From Oceanirhabdus seepicola (GTDB taxonomy: Bacteria > Bacillota > Clostridia > Clostridiales > Clostridiaceae), in the NCBI RefSeq assembly GCF_023684385.1, contig NZ_JAGSOJ010000003.1:186001-250000 (forward strand): 64,000 bases of DNA, written 5' to 3'. Position numbers and translations under genes: made by a program. Positions 36,056 through 44,724 of the stretch are shown one piece after another. Every line of letters starts with the position of its first letter. Within the stretch, counting starts at the first letter, position 1. The notes under the pieces are model-generated. The model had not been told where the DNA came from. It was given only the letters and a program-made list of their open reading frames with translations, and made no database searches.

Positions 36056-37396
36056 TTAGATTATATTAAAAGAATGTAAGAATATAGCTATTATAGACAG
36101 TGGTGCAATTATTTTTATAATAAGTGAATATGAGTAATAGGCAAATGGTGAAATTTCTTTTTCGCCCGATACTTCTTTCAGTACATTTTTTGCTCCCCAA
36201 ACCCAACCGGCAAAAATACATATTAATAGACCTGTAAGAGGTAATGTTATTTTAGCAGTAATGAAATCAAATAGATCAAAGAATGTCATTCCGAATATTT
36301 TGAATTCTGAAAGTGAGCTAAATGATAATATACTAGGTATTGATAATAGGAATATAATGCTTGCAGAAACAAAAGTAGCTATGTTTCTAGATATATTGAA
36401 CCTCTCATTTACAAATGAAACTACAACTTCTAACAAGGATATTGTTGATGTGATAGCTGCAATTCCTATTAAAGAAAAGAATAAGAGACCAAAGAAATTA
36501 CCTAGTGGCATTGATTCAAAAACTGCAGGTAGAGTTATGAATATTAAACTTGGACCAGCATCTGGTTGGAATCCATAAGCGAAAACTGCTGGAAAAATTA
36601 CTAGGCCTGCTAATAAAGCTATTAAAGTATCAGCAATTGTAACTTGTAAAGAAAGGGATGCTAAATCTTGGTCTTTCTTTACGTAACTTCCATAGGTTAT
36701 GATGATACCCATTGCTAAACTAAGAGAATAAAATGCATGTCCAAGAGCTTCAAGAAAACTATCTGGTGTTAACTTTGAAAAATCAGGTTTGAATAAGAAA
36801 TTAACACCTGCACTTGCCCCATCTAGAGTTAATGATCTAACCATAAGAACAACTAATAAAATTAATAATAATGGCATTAATATTTTACTGTATTTCTCAA
36901 CACCTTCTTTAATACCTGCAATAACTATGAATGCTGTAATTACTATAACTATCAGACTAGCTATAATTGCACCAGTTGCATTTCCAGCAGTAGAAGTAAA
37001 GTAATTTGCTAGTTCAGCAGGTGCTACTGAAGATATTGCACCAGTTGCATATTTGCCAATGTAGGTGAAGACCCAACCTGCTATCATAATATAAAATGAT
37101 AATATCATAAAGGGTGTAAATGCTGAAAGAATTCCCGTTACGAACCATGGAGTATTTGGTTTTATCTTTTTAAATGAATCAACCACATTAGCTTGTCCAA
37201 ATCTTCCTATTGCAAACTCTGTCATCATAAGTGGAAAACCTATTACAGCTATGCATAATAAATAAACAAGAATGAAAGCGGCCCCTCCGTTTTCACCAAC
37301 TACATATGGGAATTTCCAAATGTTCCCTAAACCTATTGCTGACCCAGCAGCTGCTGCTAGTAGACCCAGTTTTGAGCCGAAATTATCCCTTTTCAT
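36056..37396 (-). CDS. Sodium-dependent amino-acid transporter (NSS/SNF family)
   Basis: A 446-aa transporter with about 11 helices. The N-terminal SKLGLLAAAAGSAIGLGNIWKFPYVVGENGGAAF is the NSS signature covering the unwound TM1 that binds Na+ and substrate, as in LeuT, MhsT and TnaT. The gene lies directly behind a T-box riboswitch whose specifier reads AUC, so isoleucine or other branched-chain amino acids are the expected cargo. Start ATG 37396, ribosome binding site GAGGA. Single-gene unit. Confidence 0.93.
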   Translation of the reverse strand: MKRDNFGSKLGLLAAAAGSAIGLGNIWKFPYVVGENGGAAFILVYLLCIAVIGFPLMMTEFAIGRFGQANVVDSFKKIKPNTPWFVTGILSAFTPFMILSFYIMIAGWVFTYIGKYATGAISSVAPAELANYFTSTAGNATGAIIASLIVIVITAFIVIAGIKEGVEKYSKILMPLLLILLVVLMVRSLTLDGASAGVNFLFKPDFSKLTPDSFLEALGHAFYSLSLAMGIIITYGSYVKKDQDLASLSLQVTIADTLIALLAGLVIFPAVFAYGFQPDAGPSLIFITLPAVFESMPLGNFFGLLFFSLIGIAAITSTISLLEVVVSFVNERFNISRNIATFVSASIIFLLSIPSILSFSSLSEFKIFGMTFFDLFDFITAKITLPLTGLLICIFAGWVWGAKNVLKEVSGEKEISPFAYYSYSLIIKIIAPLSIIAIFLHSFNII

Positions 37397-37454
37397 TATA
37401 AAATCCTCCTCTTGTACTTTTTTGAATTTTTTCGCATGTGAAATTTAAAATTAA

Positions 37455-37757
37455 AAAACCTTCATTCCTATGACGTGTAATCACTATCATAGGGACGAAG
37501 GTTAAAATTCGTGGTACCACCCTAATTCACAATTTCGAATTGTATCTTATTCAGATCTGGCATTTATTGAGAAATGCTTAATCTTTGTCATATAACGGTG
37601 ACATCCGGATAAACTTACTGGCTTATGCTTTCAGTCTCTCAGCTCAGGAATGATCATTACATATATACATTAACACCGAATCTCAGCAACATCGGTTCTC
37701 TGTAATTAATTGGGTATATATCTTTCTTTCCTTCAACGCGTTAAAGTGTTGTTGTAT
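37455..37757 (-). promoter_or_regulatory. T-box riboswitch, probable isoleucine (AUC) specifier
   Basis: On the minus strand the leader has the T-box core AGGGTGGTACCACG (plus 37510-37523), a distal stem I segment (AGAGAACCGATG, TGCTGAGATTCGGT), and a terminator AACCTTC...GAAGGTT ending in TTTTTT (37456-37503). The 3' side of stem I reads ATGATCATTCCTGAGC; placing the specifier six bases before GAG gives AUC (37652-37654) followed by A. Uncharged tRNA-Ile would allow readthrough into the NSS transporter gene. Confidence 0.9.
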
Positions 37758-37759
37758 AT

Positions 37760-37788
37760 ATTATATTCATAATTGTACTTGCTGTCAA
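37760..37788 (-). promoter_or_regulatory. Consensus promoter of the T-box transporter unit
   Basis: Minus-strand TTGACA (37783-37788), 17-base spacer, TATAAT (37760-37765). Both boxes are perfect sigma-A consensus and sit immediately upstream of the T-box. Confidence 0.9.
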
Positions 37789-37825
37789 GAAGAAAAATGA
37801 AATTATTATAAAGGGGACTTGCAAA

Positions 37826-38107
37826 TCAAGATTTAACTCTAACAGTGAATCCTTTCTTGAACCAATCTTCAGTATATTCAATGATAACTTTAGAAAATGA
37901 TTCTTCAATATGTTTGTCGACTTTAAAGTTTATTCCATCATAAGTATAAAACTTATCAGAATCTTTAAGTTCTTCCAGAACTATATCAGCATTTAATCCA
38001 GCTCAGGTATATCCTAGAACTCTAATTCTAATGGCACAAGGTTCTTTTCCCAGTGAATAGTATTCTTTAAGTTTTAATTTAGCATTATCTTTTATTTCAA
38101 TAATCAT
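37826..38107 (-). CDS. HesB/IscA-like selenoprotein (Sec at codon 35)
   Basis: A 93-aa frame starting MIIEIKDNAKLKLKEYY, with one in-frame TGA (38003-38005, codon 35) in the context RVLGYT-Sec-AGLNADI. The rest fits the HesB/IscA fold: LEELKDSDKFYTYDGINFKVD and IIEYTEDWFKKGF. The Sec occupies the place of the first conserved Cys of HesB-like proteins, and HesB-like selenoproteins are known from Clostridia. A hairpin AGTTC/GAACT (37968-37982) begins 20 bases after the UGA and could be the SECIS. GGGGGG precedes the ATG at good spacing. It would be missed or split by standard gene calling. Iron-sulfur or redox function is inferred. Confidence 0.82.
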
Positions 38108-38428
38108 TATAATCCCCCCTTTTGGGTATTTTAAAATTGTATATTTTTATTATGTTCTTAATATTACCAATTATCAATAGTCAAATAATGTCGTAATTAA
38201 TTCAAAAATTGAATAAGTGGTCACTAAATGGTAAAAACAAGAAAAGATTCAAATGAGAATTAAATAAAATTGTTAAATTAGCAGTATTATACATATATCT
38301 TGATAAAATAGTCAATAAGTAATAATATATAGTAGGAACATAAAAGTATCTGATAGTTCGGTGGAAATATTTGATATATTTTAAGTTATATAATGAAGGG
38401 ACGGTGAAACTTCAGAGTAGTTTCTGAA
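38108..38428. other. Intergenic region without recognised features
   Basis: About 320 bases between divergent genes. Very AT-rich. I see no convincing ORF, terminator or structured leader; promoters for the two flanking genes presumably lie here. Confidence 0.4.
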
Positions 38429-38434
38429 ATGATT

Positions 38435-39166
38435 ATGAATAATTTAATAGACTTACATACACATACGATAGCTAGTGGTCACGCGTATAGTACACTACAA
38501 GAAAATATAAAAGAAGCCCAAAATAAGGGGCTTAAGATACTTGGTTACAGTGAGCATGGACCTAAAATGCCAGGGGGACCTCATATATTTCACATTGCAA
38601 ATCAAAGAGTAATTCCAAGAAGTATTGATGGGATGATTATTCTTAAAGGATGTGAAGCAAATATCATTGATTATGATGGAAATATGGATATTTCGCTGGG
38701 TATTGCAAACGAGTTAGATTATATGATAGCTAGTTTGCATGATGTTTGTATTGAAAATGGTGGTATATATAATAATACTATAGCTATAATGAAAGCTATG
38801 GAAAATCCAAATGTTATTATTATTGGACACCCAGGAAATCCACAATTTCCGATCCATGAGGAAGAAGTGGTTAAAAGAGCAAAAGAATTAGACGTGTTAA
38901 TTGAAATAAATAATAGCTCTTTTGGAACATCGAGACCTGGCAGTAAAGAAAAATGTCTTAATATTGCTAAATTATGTATGAAACACAAGGTAAATATAAT
39001 ACTAGGTAGTGATGCGCACATTAGTTATCAAATAGGTGATTTTAGTTTAGCTATGTGTGAATTGAAGAAAATAGGGTTTAATGAGGAATTAATTATAAAC
39101 AACAACTATGAGAAATTTTTGGATTTCTTACGGAGTAAAGGGAAAATAAAAGATATAAAAATTTAA
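38435..39166 (+). CDS. PHP-domain phosphoesterase (YcdX-like)
   Basis: A protein of about 243 aa of the PHP superfamily. Metal ligands are visible in DLHTHTIASGHAYST, LGYSEHGPKMPGGPH, LKGCEANI, ASLHD, IIGHPGNP and ILGSDAHI, the set used for a trinuclear zinc site in YcdX. Likely phosphatase, substrate unknown; it is not in a histidine operon. ATG at 38429 or 38435; no strong ribosome binding site. The stop codon is also the left boundary of the TnpB element. Confidence 0.88.
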   Translation: MNNLIDLHTHTIASGHAYSTLQENIKEAQNKGLKILGYSEHGPKMPGGPHIFHIANQRVIPRSIDGMIILKGCEANIIDYDGNMDISLGIANELDYMIASLHDVCIENGGIYNNTIAIMKAMENPNVIIIGHPGNPQFPIHEEEVVKRAKELDVLIEINNSSFGTSRPGSKEKCLNIAKLCMKHKVNIILGSDAHISYQIGDFSLAMCELKKIGFNEELIINNNYEKFLDFLRSKGKIKDIKI

Positions 39167-39324
39167 CGTAACTAGCAGAAGTCTCTCATCTTCTATAAGT
39201 GGGAGATGAATGCGTAATCTTAACGCTTTTACTTGGATAAAAAATTATTAATGTGAAATAATAAGAATAAACGTTCTTCAGGTTTCATTAAGAGTGCATA
39301 TGAAGAGTAAAGGTAGTGAAAGTA

Positions 39325-40422
39325 ATGAAAATCAATAAAGCATATAAATTCAGATTATATCCAAATGAAAAGCAAAGAGAAGTAATTGAAAAATCTTTTG
39401 GTTGTTCAAGATTTATATATAACCATTTCTTAAATCAAAGAAATGAAGTATATAAGGACGAAAAAAGATGTGTCAAATATACAGAACAGCAAAATGAGTT
39501 ACCAAGTATGAAAAATGAATTTGTATGGCTTAAAGAAGTTGATAGTACATCACTACAAATGACACTTAGAAATCTTGATACTGCTTTCAAAAATTTCTTT
39601 GAGGGTAGAGCAGATAGACCAAAATTCAAAAGTAAAAGATATAACTATAGAACGTATACTAGTAATTTTGTTAATAACAATATTGATATAAGAAAAGATA
39701 AAATTAAATTGCCTAAATTGAAATGGGTTAAAGTAAAAATTCATAGATATGTTGAAGGTAGAATAATAAATGCTACTGTTTCTAAAACTCCAAGTGGTAA
39801 ATACTTTGTATCTATATGTGTTGAAACAGAAACAGAGCCATTAGAGAAAGTCACTGAAAATATTGGCATAGACTTAGGGTTATGTCATTTTGCAATATTA
39901 TCAAATGGTGAAAAGATAGATAATCCTAAGTATCTAAAAAAGTCATTAAATATATTGGCAAAAGAGCAAAGAAAATTAAGTAGCAAAGAAAAAGGTAGTA
40001 ATAACTTTCATAAACAAAGAGTAAAAGTGGCTAGACTACATGAACGTGTAGCTAATCAAAGATTAGACTTCATACATAAATTATCTAAAAGAATTGCATA
40101 TGAAAACCAAGTTATAGTTCTTGAAGATTTAGCAGTTAAAAATATGATGAAGAATGATAAATTGGCACAAAGTATTTTAGATGTAAGTTGGTATAAATTT
40201 GTTACTATGTTAGATTATAAAGCAAAATGGTGTGGAAGAAAAATTCATAAAATAGATAGGTGGTATCCATCATCTAAGAGCTGTAATAATTGTGGGCATG
40301 TTTTGGAAGAAATGCCACTCCATATAAGAGCGTGGAAATGTCCTAAATGTGATAGAATTCATGATAGGGATATAAATGCGAGTAAAAATATATTGAAGCA
40401 AGGGTTATTAGAAATAGCCTAA
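39325..40422 (+). CDS. tnpB: RNA-guided nuclease TnpB
   Basis: A 365-aa TnpB. N-terminal helix-turn-helix region with KAYKFRLYPNEKQREVI, then a RuvC-like nuclease with Asp in GIDLGLCHFAIL, Glu in VIVLEDLAVKNM and Asp in HDRDINASKNI. A zinc ribbon is formed by CNNC and CPKC. All catalytic residues are intact, so the protein is probably active. TnpB proteins use an RNA from the element's right end to cut DNA next to a short motif, favouring element retention. Start ATG 39325. Ancestral relative of Cas12. Confidence 0.93.
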   Translation: MKINKAYKFRLYPNEKQREVIEKSFGCSRFIYNHFLNQRNEVYKDEKRCVKYTEQQNELPSMKNEFVWLKEVDSTSLQMTLRNLDTAFKNFFEGRADRPKFKSKRYNYRTYTSNFVNNNIDIRKDKIKLPKLKWVKVKIHRYVEGRIINATVSKTPSGKYFVSICVETETEPLEKVTENIGIDLGLCHFAILSNGEKIDNPKYLKKSLNILAKEQRKLSSKEKGSNNFHKQRVKVARLHERVANQRLDFIHKLSKRIAYENQVIVLEDLAVKNMMKNDKLAQSILDVSWYKFVTMLDYKAKWCGRKIHKIDRWYPSSKSCNNCGHVLEEMPLHIRAWKCPKCDRIHDRDINASKNILKQGLLEIA

Positions 40423-40554
40423 AAAATAAGAACCGTAGGTCTTACGGGGATAGCCTGTGGAGAAAGTAGATTACGAAATCTGTGAAGCAGGAAAAGTTCT
40501 TGGATACACCAAGAAGCCCCCACTTCAGCGTGAGCAAGTGGTGGGAGAGTTCAC
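40423..40554 (+). ncRNA. Putative omega RNA (reRNA) scaffold for TnpB
   Basis: Sequence from the tnpB 3' end to the element boundary has CCGTA/TACGG (40433-40447) and the right-end hairpin at 40517-40545. In characterised systems the guide RNA covers the tnpB 3' region and extends about 16-20 bases past the right end, so the guide here would be AAGATATTATTGATATATG (40555 onward). Confidence 0.6.
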
Positions 40555-40588
40555 AAGATATTATTGATATATGACTGGAGGAAAGGTT

Positions 40589-41500
40589 ATGGGTGCGAAT
40601 AAATTAAAAGGGCATATTGCGTGTTTGATTACTGTTATAATATGGGGGATGTCATTCATAAGTATTAAATACTGTTTAGAGGTTTTTAGACCCATGTCAT
40701 TAGCTTTTATCAGATTTTTAATAGCGAGTATTATTCTTTTTTTTATTACTAGGAAAAGTAAAAAATTTGACAAGATCAGCAAGGGAGATATTCCATTGAT
40801 GGCTATTAGTGGGATAATTGGTATAAGTATTTATTTTTTCTGTGAAAACAATGGTATAGAACACACACAGGCTAGTGTAGCTTCTCTATTGTTAGCAACA
40901 ATTCCTATTGTAACACTATTTGCAGATAGAATTGTTTTTAAGGAGAAAATTACTCTTAAAAAATGGATTGGGATATTAGTTTCTTTTGTTGGTGTCGCTA
41001 TGATTATAGGAGAGAATGCAGGCGGAAAATCAGAAGTAATTGGATATATTTATATGATTGGTGCAGTTCTAGCTTGGGTGATATACAGTGTTGCTACTAA
41101 GCCTTTGGTAGATAAATATAGCCAAATAACAATAGTTTATTATCAATCTATGTTTGGAGCATTAGCGCTTTTGCCTTTCGTTTTTTGGGAAAAGAATAAC
41201 TGGGAGATGTTGAACTTGTCTATCGTGTTAAATGTTTTATATCTTGCAATATTCTGTTCGGTATTAGGGTACATTTGGTATGTTTTCTCTGTAAATGAAT
41301 TAGGGATTTCACTATCATCATTATACATAAATTTAATGCCCTTAGTAACATTAATAGGAAGTTATTTTATTTTGGGGGAATCTTTTGGTATTAATAAACT
41401 TCTAGGAGGTGCTTTTGTAATATTATCTGTATTTATAGTTAGTAGTAAAAATTCTCGAAAGCAAAACCAAGAAGAAAAAACTGTTTATGAAGTTAACTAG
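40589..41500 (+). CDS. EamA/DMT-family transporter
   Basis: A 303-aa protein with ten predicted helices in two EamA repeats. GHIACLITVIIWGMSFISIKY opens the first repeat and GYIYMIGAVLAWVIYSVATKPL the second. Such proteins export or import metabolites such as amino acids; specificity unknown. The start at ATG 40589 follows GGAGGAAAGG; an ATG at 40571 lies before the ribosome binding site. It starts 35 bases after the TnpB element boundary, so its original promoter may lie beyond the element. Confidence 0.88.
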   Translation: MGANKLKGHIACLITVIIWGMSFISIKYCLEVFRPMSLAFIRFLIASIILFFITRKSKKFDKISKGDIPLMAISGIIGISIYFFCENNGIEHTQASVASLLLATIPIVTLFADRIVFKEKITLKKWIGILVSFVGVAMIIGENAGGKSEVIGYIYMIGAVLAWVIYSVATKPLVDKYSQITIVYYQSMFGALALLPFVFWEKNNWEMLNLSIVLNVLYLAIFCSVLGYIWYVFSVNELGISLSSLYINLMPLVTLIGSYFILGESFGINKLLGGAFVILSVFIVSSKNSRKQNQEEKTVYEVN

Positions 41501-41508
41501 TTTATTTT

Positions 41509-41528
41509 AGCAGCGTAATAACGCTGCT
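41509..41528 (+). terminator. Hairpin after the EamA gene
   Basis: AGCAGCGT and ACGCTGCT pair around AATA. No T-run follows because the palindromic element begins directly after it. A near-copy with a T-run lies at 41707-41732. Confidence 0.55.
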
Positions 41529-41532
41529 CAGG

Positions 41533-41645
41533 CTGTTGAAAAAGCCCAATCTCATCGTCACTAAGACTCGCTGTGCTGCTCGAGTACTATTTGTACACTG
41601 CGCTGCTCGCTCCTCTTGTTCCTTGACCTTGGACTTTTTCAACGA
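41533..41645. repeat. GC-rich palindromic (MITE-like) element
   Basis: About 113 bases bounded by GTTGAAAAAGCCCAA and TTGGACTTTTTCAAC, imperfect inverted repeats. The interior (GCTGTGCTGCTCGAGTACT ... GTACACTGCGCTGCTCGC) also has two-fold symmetry and is far more GC-rich than its surroundings. Near-identical hairpins GCAGCGT..ACGCTGC flank it on both sides. Looks like a dispersed non-coding palindromic repeat inserted at a terminator. Confidence 0.6.
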
Positions 41646-41706
41646 CTGACACTCTAAAGATAGAAAATAGAGTGAAAACAATATATTGTAACTTTGTCAA
41701 CAAACT

Positions 41707-41733
41707 CAGCAGCGTATAACGCTGCTTTTTTAT
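41707..41733 (+). terminator. Terminator hairpin with T-run
   Basis: AGCAGCG/CGCTGCT around TATAA followed by TTTTTTTATTT. Probably the true terminator for the EamA unit. Confidence 0.75.
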
Positions 41734-41849
41734 TTGATGCACTTGATAAAGAATTAACAAAAGATTGTAGTGGATTTAAAGAATTTCATAAGTCGATTAT
41801 GGAAATAGTAAGGTATCCGACTGTAAGTGACAATGTTTCTAAAGTGTAA
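41733..41849 (+). pseudogene. Possible gene remnant
   Basis: A 38-codon open stretch without start codon reads FDALDKELTKDCSGFKEFHK then SIMEIVRYPTVSDNVSKV and a stop. The composition is protein-like, but I do not recognise it and it may be chance. Confidence 0.25.
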
Positions 41850-41927
41850 ACAATTGAAAATGACGAAGTTCAAAATGATAGTGTATATATCGCTAAAAAA
41901 TATTTGATAAATTTTTCACAAAAAGTA

Positions 41928-41963
41928 TTTACAGCTTAAAATAGTTTGTGATATAATTAACAT
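41928..41963 (+). promoter_or_regulatory. adhE promoter with Rex-like operator
   Basis: TTTACA (41928-41933), 18-base spacer, TATAAT (41952-41957). Overlapping the -10 box, TTGTGATATAATTAACAT (41946-41963) matches 11 of 14 defined positions of the Rex consensus TTGTTAANNNNTTAACAA. Rex senses NADH/NAD and represses adhE in other clostridia. Just upstream is TTTCACAAAAAGTATTT, shared with the grd promoter. Confidence 0.65.
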
Positions 41964-42050
41964 GCAATCGAGGAACAAATACTTTTGCAAAGGAATTTAA
42001 ATAAAAAAATATATAAACTAATATAAATCTTTAATAGAGAGGTGTTTAAA

Positions 42051-44666
42051 ATGGCAGTAAAAACAGTACAAGATTTAAGAAAGAGAATTGAAGAGATTAA
42101 AAAAGCTCAGAAAGAGTTTTCAACTTTTTCACAAGAGAAGGTTGATGAAATTTTTAGACAAGCTGCTATGGCTGCTAATAACTCAAGAATCAAACTTGCT
42201 AAGATGGCAGTTCAAGAAACTGGAATGGGAATTGTAGAAGACAAGGTTATCAAAAATCACTTTGCTTCAGAATATATTTATAATCAATATAAAGATGAAA
42301 AAACATGTGGAGTAATTGAAAAGGATAATGCTTTTGGTATCACAAAAATCGCTGAACCAATTGGAGTAATAGCGGCTATAGTTCCTACTACTAATCCAAC
42401 ATCCACAGCAATATTCAAAGCTTTAATAGCATTGAAGACAAGAAATGGTATAATTTTTTCGCCTCATCCAAGAGCAAAGAATTCAACAATTGAAGCTGCA
42501 AGAATAATTCTTGATGCTGCAGTAAAAGCCGGCGCTCCTGAAGGAATAGTTGGTTGGATTGATGAACCTTCAATTGAAATGTCTCAAGTAGTAATGAGTG
42601 AAAGTGATTTGATACTTGCAACAGGAGGACCAGGAATGGTTAAAGCAGCATACTCTTCTGGAAAGCCAGCAATTGGAGTTGGTGCAGGTAATACTCCAGC
42701 TATAATTGATGATACAGCACACATTAAAATGGCTGTTAATTCAATATTATTATCTAAAAGTTTTGATAATGGTGTTATATGTGCATCAGAACAGTCAGTT
42801 TTAGTAATGGATAGTGTGTATGCTGAAGTAAGAAAAGAATTTTCTGATAGAGGAGCATATTTATTAGAAAAGGATGAAGTAGATAAAGTAAGAAAAGTAA
42901 TTCTAATAGATGGTAGATTAAATGCCAATATAGTAGGCCAATCTGCATATAAGATTGCTGAAATGGCTGGAGTAAAGGTTCCGGAAGCTACTAAGGTATT
43001 AATTGGAGAAGTTGATTCAGTAGAATTATCAGAGCCATTTGCACATGAAAAATTATCACCGGTATTAGCTATGTATAAAACAAAGACATTTGACGAGGCA
43101 TTAGAAAAAGCTGTAAAACTTGTTGAAGAAGGTGGATTTGGACATACTTCAGTATTATATACTAATACAAATAAATCTCAGGATAGAGTTGATAAATTTA
43201 GTGCTGCTATGAAGACTGGTAGAACAATAATAAATATGCCTTCATCACAAGGAGCTATTGGTGACTTGTATAACTTCAAGTTAGCTCCATCATTAACACT
43301 AGGATGTGGTTCATGGGGAGGAAACTCTGTATCTGAAAATGTTGGAGTTAAACACCTATTAAACGTTAAAAGTGTTGCTGAGAGGAGAGAAAATATGCTT
43401 TGGTTTAGAGTGCCTGAAAAAGTTTACTTCAAATATGGAGCATTAGGAGTTGCGTTAAGAGAACTTAAAGATTTAAATAAAAAGAGAGTATTCATAGTTA
43501 CTGATAGAGTTTTATATAATTTAGGATTTGCTGATAAGATAACTGAGGTCCTAGATGAATGTGGAATAGATAGCAAAGTGTTTATGGATGTAGAACCAGA
43601 TCCAACTTTAGCTGTTGCTAAAAAAGGTGCTGAGGAGATGAGAAATTTCGAACCAGATACAATCATCGCACTTGGTGGCGGATCGCCGATGGATGCTGCT
43701 AAAATTATGTGGGTAATGTATGAACATCCAGAAGTAGCGTTTGAAGATCTTGCTATGAGATTTATGGACATAAGAAAAAGAGTATATAAATTCCCTACAC
43801 TTGGAGAAAAAGCTATGTTTGTAGCAGTGCCAACTTCAGCAGGTACGGGATCTGAGGTAACGCCATTTGCGGTTATCACTGACGAAAAAACAGGGGTTAA
43901 ATATCCATTAGCAGATTATGAGTTAACACCAGATATGGCAATAGTTGACGCTGAACTAATGATGAATATGCCAAAAGGTTTAACTGCTGCATCAGGAATA
44001 GATGCATTGACACATGCATTAGAGGCTCATGTTTCGGTATTAGCTTCTGATTACACAAATGGACTTTGTTTAGAAGCTATTAGATTAATATTTGAATATC
44101 TACCACAGGCTTACAATGAAGGAACAACTAATATTAAAGCAAGAGAAAAAATGGCGCATGCCTCAACAATTGCTGGTATGGCATTTGCTAATGCATTCTT
44201 AGGGGTTTGTCACTCAATGGCTCATAAGTTAGGAGCTCAGCATCATATACCTCATGGTGTTGCTAATGGTTTATTAATTAACGAAGTAATAAAGTTTAAT
44301 GCAGTTGACAATCCAAGAAAACAAGCTGCATTCCCACAATATAAATATCCAAATGCTAAGTGGAGATATGCAAAAATTGCAGATTATCTAGGACTTGGTG
44401 GAGTTACTGAAGATGAGAAAGTTAACGCATTAATAAAAGCTATAGATGAATTAAAAGAAAAGGTTGGTATTCCGAAATCAATAAAAGAGACAGGGGTTTC
44501 AAGAGAAAAGTTTTACTTAACATTAGATGAGATGTCAGAGATGGCATTTGATGATCAATGTACAGGAGCTAATCCAAGATATCCGTTAATTAGTGAAATT
44601 AAAGAAATGTATATTAATGTATTTGAAGGTGAGAAGATAAATAAAAAGACAAAAGCCAAAAAATAA
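42051..44666 (+). CDS. adhE: Bifunctional acetaldehyde-CoA/alcohol dehydrogenase
   Basis: An 871-aa fusion. Residues 1-440 are a CoA-acylating aldehyde dehydrogenase (GAGNTP, catalytic Cys in NGVICASEQSV); 460-870 an iron-dependent alcohol dehydrogenase (ALGGGSPMDAAK, metal ligands in GVCHSMAHKLGAQHHIPHG). It reduces acetyl-CoA via acetaldehyde to ethanol, regenerating two NAD, and forms spirosomes in other species. Start ATG 42051 after GAGGTG. Single-gene unit with a Rex-like site, ending in a strong terminator. The neighbouring TetR gene is convergent. Confidence 0.97.
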   Translation: MAVKTVQDLRKRIEEIKKAQKEFSTFSQEKVDEIFRQAAMAANNSRIKLAKMAVQETGMGIVEDKVIKNHFASEYIYNQYKDEKTCGVIEKDNAFGITKIAEPIGVIAAIVPTTNPTSTAIFKALIALKTRNGIIFSPHPRAKNSTIEAARIILDAAVKAGAPEGIVGWIDEPSIEMSQVVMSESDLILATGGPGMVKAAYSSGKPAIGVGAGNTPAIIDDTAHIKMAVNSILLSKSFDNGVICASEQSVLVMDSVYAEVRKEFSDRGAYLLEKDEVDKVRKVILIDGRLNANIVGQSAYKIAEMAGVKVPEATKVLIGEVDSVELSEPFAHEKLSPVLAMYKTKTFDEALEKAVKLVEEGGFGHTSVLYTNTNKSQDRVDKFSAAMKTGRTIINMPSSQGAIGDLYNFKLAPSLTLGCGSWGGNSVSENVGVKHLLNVKSVAERRENMLWFRVPEKVYFKYGALGVALRELKDLNKKRVFIVTDRVLYNLGFADKITEVLDECGIDSKVFMDVEPDPTLAVAKKGAEEMRNFEPDTIIALGGGSPMDAAKIMWVMYEHPEVAFEDLAMRFMDIRKRVYKFPTLGEKAMFVAVPTSAGTGSEVTPFAVITDEKTGVKYPLADYELTPDMAIVDAELMMNMPKGLTAASGIDALTHALEAHVSVLASDYTNGLCLEAIRLIFEYLPQAYNEGTTNIKAREKMAHASTIAGMAFANAFLGVCHSMAHKLGAQHHIPHGVANGLLINEVIKFNAVDNPRKQAAFPQYKYPNAKWRYAKIADYLGLGGVTEDEKVNALIKAIDELKEKVGIPKSIKETGVSREKFYLTLDEMSEMAFDDQCTGANPRYPLISEIKEMYINVFEGEKINKKTKAKK

Positions 44667-44691
44667 ACTGACCCTCATGCATTTTATTAAA

Positions 44692-44724
44692 AGACCAGAG
44701 CCAAAAGGCTCTGGTCTACTTTTT
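44692..44724 (+). terminator. Terminator between adhE and tetR-type gene
   Basis: AGACCAGAGCC (44692-44702) pairs perfectly with GGCTCTGGTCT (44707-44717), followed by ACTTTTTG. The right arm overlaps the stop codon of the convergent regulator. Confidence 0.9.

Larger units (their letters stand above)
39167..40554 (+). mobile_element. IS200/IS605-type element with tnpB only
   Basis: The left end after the PHP stop shows subterminal hairpins (39187-39207, and GCGT/ACGC near 39212-39226). The right end shows a hairpin CCCCCACTT/AAGTGGTGGG (40517-40545) and ends at TTCAC (40550-40554), as in IS605-family right ends. There is a complete tnpB but no tnpA transposase, so it would need TnpA supplied in trans. 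Boundaries are inferred from hairpins and from the flanking genes; no target duplication is expected for this family. Confidence 0.75.

Noticed and set aside
38435..39166. Histidinol phosphatase (HisK) annotation for the PHP protein.
   Set aside because: No histidine biosynthesis genes nearby and the motif set and length fit YcdX-like phosphoesterases better.
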